From the NCBI GenBank assembly GCA_937138955.1, contig CAKZPJ010000250.1:1-9913 (forward strand): DNA of 9,913 nucleotides, written 5' to 3'. The position numbers and the translations under genes were made by a program. The DNA comes from an uncultured Flammeovirgaceae bacterium. GTDB taxonomy: Bacteria > Bacteroidota > Bacteroidia > Cytophagales > Cyclobacteriaceae. Under the pieces are notes generated by a model. The model did not search any database. It saw nothing but the letters and a program-made list of their open reading frames with translations, and was not told where the DNA came from. Positions 6,916-9,913 of this stretch are shown piece by piece (position 1 is the first letter of the stretch; the number at the start of each line of letters is the position of its first letter).

Positions 6916-6943
6916 CCTTCACTATACGTTAGCCTTCGCTATA
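6916..6943 (-). promoter_or_regulatory. Imperfect 11-bp direct repeat upstream of the LuxR gene
   Basis: On the plus strand, CCTTCACTATA (6916-6926) and CCTTCGCTATA (6933-6943) differ at one base and start 17 bp apart. On the gene's own strand they read TATAGYGAAGG. The nearer copy is about 41 nt upstream of the GTG. Paired direct repeats here would suit an operator, perhaps for autoregulation, but the binding protein is unknown and this is inference. Confidence 0.4.
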
Positions 6944-6944
6944 G

Positions 6945-6978
6945 CATTGATACGATATTTTCTCTAAAGGTAAACAAA
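6945..6978 (-). promoter_or_regulatory. Weak candidate promoter for the LuxR-type regulator
   Basis: On the minus strand, TTTG (plus-strand 6975-6978) is followed after 22 bp by TATCAATG (6945-6952), which matches six of eight positions of a TAnnTTTG -7 box if the free positions are counted. If it is real, the transcription start would fall within the direct repeats, a natural place for repression. The match is poor. Confidence 0.2.
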
Positions 6979-7082
6979 GAAGTTGCCTAAGAAACTCACT
7001 TTTTGGACGCCATACAAAGCTGAGTATTTCAGAGCTAGTTCAGACCATGTACTTTATTAGCGAAAAAACAATATTCTGGCAT

Positions 7083-7847
7083 TTAAGCCTCAACCACCAC
7101 AGTTTCGGCAATCTTATCGTGGGTAGTTTGGCGGTTCCGGTCCCAGAAGCACTGGAAGAAACCGTAGAGTAGAAATGCAGCGGAAGAAGTGTAGCCGGTA
7201 GATCGTTCTATGCTCGACCAAAAAGTAAATGGCGCACCACTAATCTTAGCAGCTTTGATGTGCAGCAATCGCTTGCCAGGAGTTTGCCCGTCCCACTGCC
7301 AAGTGAATAACCCAAAGTAAAGGAACGCTCCTAAAAAGCGTATCAGTAAGTCAAACGCAGCATTCAAACTATTAATGGGTTGAAAAACGGACGAAAAAAC
7401 TTGATCAGCCCATTCGGCAACCGCACCGTATTGCTCCGGGTTAATTAACTCTACGATCCAACTAATTGACCACCCGATTGCTAGTACAATCGGTAGATAC
7501 ATCAGAATATATAGATAAATAACCATATAGCGAGTAAAGCGACGGCGAACTTTCACGTCTATATCGTAGGATGCTATCTGTCGGTCGGCTAACAACACGC
7601 TTCGCTTCATAAGTCGTTGCCCCTTATGCAGCGATTTTCGTATTCTCCCTCGGATAAGCCAGAAGATCAGAAACAGAGGAAGAACTAACTCTAACATCTC
7701 AGTACATAGAATCATAATAGCCCAATCGAGCGCAAAAGCCGCCGTTCGGCGAGAAAAGGAAGCTAATCGGGTTGACTGAAGTTCATCATCTACCTGAGGC
7801 GGATGAATTTCTATTTTCTTAGGTTTAAGGCTAGATTCGGTAGGCAT
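7083..7847 (-). CDS. RDD-family integral membrane protein
   Basis: This gene encodes 254 residues. The ATG at 7845-7847 is chosen; an upstream in-frame TTG at 7865 would run through the likely -7 box. The RDD signature is present: RRTAAFALDW at 33-42 supplies the Arg and first Asp, and FWDRNRQTTHDKIAETVVV near the C-terminus supplies the second Asp. WDGQTPGKRLLHIK at 185-198 is another family hallmark. Hydrophobic segments lie at about 36-65, 106-133, 162-183 and 219-234. A charged loop at 66-105 (RGRIRKSLHKGQRLMKR) is longer than in minimal RDD proteins. RDD proteins sit in the cytoplasmic membrane; a few act in ion transport, but most have no known role. The LuxR-type regulator is downstream on the same strand, 208 bp away, and the amidohydrolase gene is divergent. 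Confidence 0.9.
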   Translation of the reverse strand: MPTESSLKPKKIEIHPPQVDDELQSTRLASFSRRTAAFALDWAIMILCTEMLELVLPLFLIFWLIRGRIRKSLHKGQRLMKRSVLLADRQIASYDIDVKVRRRFTRYMVIYLYILMYLPIVLAIGWSISWIVELINPEQYGAVAEWADQVFSSVFQPINSLNAAFDLLIRFLGAFLYFGLFTWQWDGQTPGKRLLHIKAAKISGAPFTFWSSIERSTGYTSSAAFLLYGFFQCFWDRNRQTTHDKIAETVVVEA

Positions 7848-7854
7848 GGTGTAG

Positions 7855-7862
7855 CAAATATA
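7855..7862 (-). promoter_or_regulatory. Candidate -7 box for the RDD gene
   Basis: The minus strand reads TATATTTG, the same octamer that precedes metF, then CTACACC and the ATG at 7847. Transcription would begin about 4 nt before the start codon. No TTG is seen at -33 spacing. Confidence 0.45.
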
Positions 7863-7964
7863 CAACCGATGACATTTTTTTACATCTCTTTACCGGAGGG
7901 TGACACCTACTCACCAGATTATTGGCTTCTTGAAATTATGTAAAAATTCTTATAAGCAGTTATT

Positions 7965-7991
7965 AAGCACCGGGCATTAGTCAAGGTGCTT
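7965..7991 (+). terminator. Hairpin with 7-bp perfect stem, terminator-like
   Basis: AAGCACC (7965-7971) and GGTGCTT (7985-7991) form a perfect 7-bp stem with a 13-nt loop, followed by T-rich TCTTACTTTC. It resembles an intrinsic terminator, but it lies between divergent genes, where none is needed, so it may end a small transcript or the short ORF at 7869-7943. Confidence 0.35.
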
Positions 7992-8033
7992 TCTTACTTT
8001 CTGACAACCTATCGCAAAAATTATCCACCAAAG

Positions 8034-8041
8034 TATCTTTG
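8034..8041 (+). promoter_or_regulatory. Candidate -7 box for the amidohydrolase-like gene
   Basis: TATCTTTG fits the TAnnTTTG consensus and would give a start near 8045 and a leader of about 140 nt that contains the inverted repeat at 8136-8161. No -33 element is visible at the usual distance. Confidence 0.3.
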
Positions 8042-8135
8042 CTCTCACCACCTCATTGTTTTATTAGGTTACTGTAAATTAGTGAAATCCTTCTTAATTT
8101 CTACGGCAAATTGTGTAACTTCCAGGCTTACTAAT

Positions 8136-8161
8136 TAAGTAGGTAATCGCTAGACTACTTA
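8136..8161 (+). promoter_or_regulatory. Inverted repeat TAAGTAG/CTACTTA before the amidohydrolase
   Basis: TAAGTAG (8136-8142) and CTACTTA (8155-8161) are exact inverse copies around a 12-nt centre, ending 25 bp before the ATG. A competing pairing, GGTAA (8142-8146) with TTACC (8159-8163), overlaps it. It could be an operator or a leader hairpin; the role is unproven. Confidence 0.35.
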
Positions 8162-8186
8162 CCCACTGTTTATTTCTACCTGACCT

Positions 8187-9913
8187 ATGATGAGAAAACA
8201 CGTTTGGCTACTAGGCTTGCTTGGTCTATTGTTTTACCGCCCAGCCTTTGCCCAAGATGAAATCTACTCTGTAAACGATGTGCGAGATGATCGCCTTGAA
8301 CGCTACCTATTTACTAACGCTACAGTAGTCGTCGATTATCAAAACACCCTTCAGAACGCTTCACTGCTTATTGAAGATGGTTTTATTCAAGCGGTAGGCT
8401 CTAACGTATCTGCTCCAGCTGGCACTCGCACGATTGATTTGCAAGGAAAGTATATTTATCCCAGCTTTATTGACCTATACAGCCACTACGGCCTATCTGA
8501 ACTGCCTGAATCTTCAGGTTTCAACTGGAACGCTCCCGAAAAGCTAGGCCCTCAAACAGAAGGTCCCTTCAGCCAGAATGATGCGATTAAATCGCAGTAT
8601 AATGCAGCTGATGACTTCTCACTAAATGATGAGCAAGCGAAGACTTATCGTGAACTAGGCTTTGGTGCAGTACTGACCAATAAGCCGGATGGAATTGCCC
8701 GAGGTTCTTCGGCTTTGGTGAGTCTGACCGACGTAACCGCCAACGAAGCTCTCATTATGCCGCAAGCCGCCGCTCACTATTCATTCGCGAAAGGAAGCTC
8801 CAAGCAGTATTATCCTATTTCTAAAATGGGCTTCATTGCTTTGCTGCGGCAAACCTACCTGAATGCTGATTGGTACCAAACCGAAAAGAATTCAGAATAC
8901 GTAGACCAATCGCTAGAAGCCTGGATTGATTTGCAAAATTTGCCCCAGGTATTTGATGCTCCTGGCTGGATACAAATTCTGAGAGCCGATAAGCTCGGGG
9001 ATGAATTTGGCAAACAATATATTATTCGCGGTAGCGGTAACGAGTATCAGCGACTAGCCGAAGTAAAGGCAACCAATGCGCCGCTAATCGTGCCCATTAA
9101 TTTCCCCGATGCCTACGATGTGGATGATCCCTACGATGCAGAAAATGTAGCTCTGGCCGATATGATGCACTGGGAACGCGCTCCGGCTAACTTAGGAATG
9201 CTGGCTCAAGAAGGTATTTCGTTTGTTATTACCGCCGAGGGAAGCACCGACAGTAAGGTATTTCTGAAGAACCTACGAAAAGCCGTTCAGTACGGACTAC
9301 CGGAAGATGCAGCATTAAAAGCACTCACCCACACCCCGGCTCAACTAGTCCGGGCTAACGGCCAATTAGGAAGCTTGCAAGAAGGTACTATCGCTAACTT
9401 CATCATCACTTCAGATAACATCTTTAACGAAGATGCGCAGATTTACGAAAACTGGATTCAGGGAAAAGCATTTATCATCAACGAAATGGATGTTAGTGAC
9501 CTGCGAGGGGAGTACGCCTTAGCTGTAGGCAACGAAAATTACCCGCTTCAGATAAGTGGCAAACCAGGTAAACTTAAGTTCCAGATCGTGCCCAACGATA
9601 CTACCAAGATTGATGTAACCTCCGAAGTAGCTAAAGAAACGATTACCCTAGCATTTACTCCCGATGCTGAAAAGAACGAACAAATTCGCCTCTCGGGTTG
9701 GGTTGAAGGGCAGAAACTACAGGGTCAGGGAAAACTACCCAATGGCGAATGGGTTTCCTGGGAAGCGAACTATCAAAGCCCGCTAGAAGAAACAGAAGAA
9801 GATTCTACTGACGATAAAGTGGTTAATCCCGATGATTTAGTAGAGATTGTTTATCCGTTTCTTCCCTATGGTGATCAGCAGCGTATGCCCGAAGCTACCG
9901 CTTACTTAATTAA
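8187..9913 (+). CDS. Exported amidohydrolase-like protein, N-terminal part
   Basis: The frame is open from ATG 8187 (or the adjacent ATG at 8190) to the window end, 575 codons with no stop, so the 3' part is missing. A signal peptide ends in FYRPAFA, with cleavage likely before QDE at residue 23. The amidohydrolase fold is clear: a composite beta-sandwich start (LFTNATVVVDYQN, LLIEDGFIQAVG), KYIYPSFIDLYSHYG at 88-102, GIARGSSALV, SFAKGSS, GFIALLRQTYLNADWY, ITAEGS, and ALTHTPAQLVRANGQLGSLQ. Key metal ligands look lost: the usual D-x-H-x-H is DLYSH (Tyr98 for His), the His usually found before the barrel's ADRA-like motif is Arg266 (LRAD), and a GSG replaces the expected His after YIIR. From my knowledge of this Bacteroidota family, proteins are about 1,000 residues with a second amidohydrolase module, which here would lie past the window. 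The substrate is unknown. Confidence 0.9.
   Translation, partial: MMRKHVWLLGLLGLLFYRPAFAQDEIYSVNDVRDDRLERYLFTNATVVVDYQNTLQNASLLIEDGFIQAVGSNVSAPAGTRTIDLQGKYIYPSFIDLYSHYGLSELPESSGFNWNAPEKLGPQTEGPFSQNDAIKSQYNAADDFSLNDEQAKTYRELGFGAVLTNKPDGIARGSSALVSLTDVTANEALIMPQAAAHYSFAKGSSKQYYPISKMGFIALLRQTYLNADWYQTEKNSEYVDQSLEAWIDLQNLPQVFDAPGWIQILRADKLGDEFGKQYIIRGSGNEYQRLAEVKATNAPLIVPINFPDAYDVDDPYDAENVALADMMHWERAPANLGMLAQEGISFVITAEGSTDSKVFLKNLRKAVQYGLPEDAALKALTHTPAQLVRANGQLGSLQEGTIANFIITSDNIFNEDAQIYENWIQGKAFIINEMDVSDLRGEYALAVGNENYPLQISGKPGKLKFQIVPNDTTKIDVTSEVAKETITLAFTPDAEKNEQIRLSGWVEGQKLQGQGKLPNGEWVSWEANYQSPLEETEEDSTDDKVVNPDDLVEIVYPFLPYGDQQRMPEATAYLI

Larger units (their letters stand above)
7848..8186. other. 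Divergent intergenic region, RDD and amidohydrolase genes
   Basis: These 339 bp separate two divergently read genes. They hold a -7 box for the RDD gene, a 24-codon plus-strand ORF (7869-7943, MTFFYISLPEGDTY...), a hairpin just after it (7965-7991), a possible -7 box at 8034-8041 and a second inverted repeat at 8136-8161. The tiny ORF has no Shine-Dalgarno or recognisable family and may be chance. I see no tRNA or known riboswitch. Confidence 0.55.

Noticed and set aside
7848..7865. Upstream TTG start extending the RDD protein by six residues
   Set aside because: The extension would be encoded within the likely -7 box, and the ATG at 7847 gives a normal N-terminus.

Overview
The window looks like chromosomal DNA from a Bacteroidota member, most likely a marine or environmental Cytophagales-type bacterium. 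Five things point there. Moderate GC is judged by eye. Shine-Dalgarno sequences are nearly absent, and TAnnTTTG-type -7 boxes lie just upstream of several starts. There is a LytTR regulator and a seven-helix LuxR-type regulator. Two lipoproteins carry acidic residues right after the lipobox cysteine. There is a large periplasmic amidohydrolase of a kind I know from this phylum. No phage, IS, integrase, tRNA, rRNA or CRISPR signal was found.

Layout. Bases 1-177 are the 3' end of a LytTR-domain regulator. An 8-bp tandem repeat follows at 181-226, with an inverted copy of its core at 339-349. Next is metF (371-1321). After a 325-bp gap come three same-strand envelope genes: a small surface-type lipoprotein (1647-2231), a second lipoprotein with cadherin-like, PKD-like and BspA/DUF285 repeat regions (2312-3832), and a secreted propeller-like plus TPR-like protein (3869-5926). 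Convergent to these, on the minus strand, are a seven-TM protein with a C-terminal LuxR helix-turn-helix (5993-6874) and, upstream of it, an RDD-family membrane protein (7083-7847). After a 339-bp divergent gap, a plus-strand amidohydrolase-like exported protein begins at 8187 and runs off the window end with no stop codon.

How the genes relate. metF is housekeeping one-carbon metabolism. The three envelope genes have gaps of 80 and 36 bp and all carry export signals, so they may be co-expressed and may form a cell-surface assembly; that is inference. The membrane-bound LuxR regulator ends 66 bp from the last of them and has an imperfect 11-bp direct repeat upstream of its own start, but nothing in the sequence proves that it controls them. 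The best candidates for something undescribed are this surface trio with its possible membrane regulator, and the array-plus-inverted-copy arrangement in front of metF. I see no clear defence, toxin-antitoxin or biosynthetic system.
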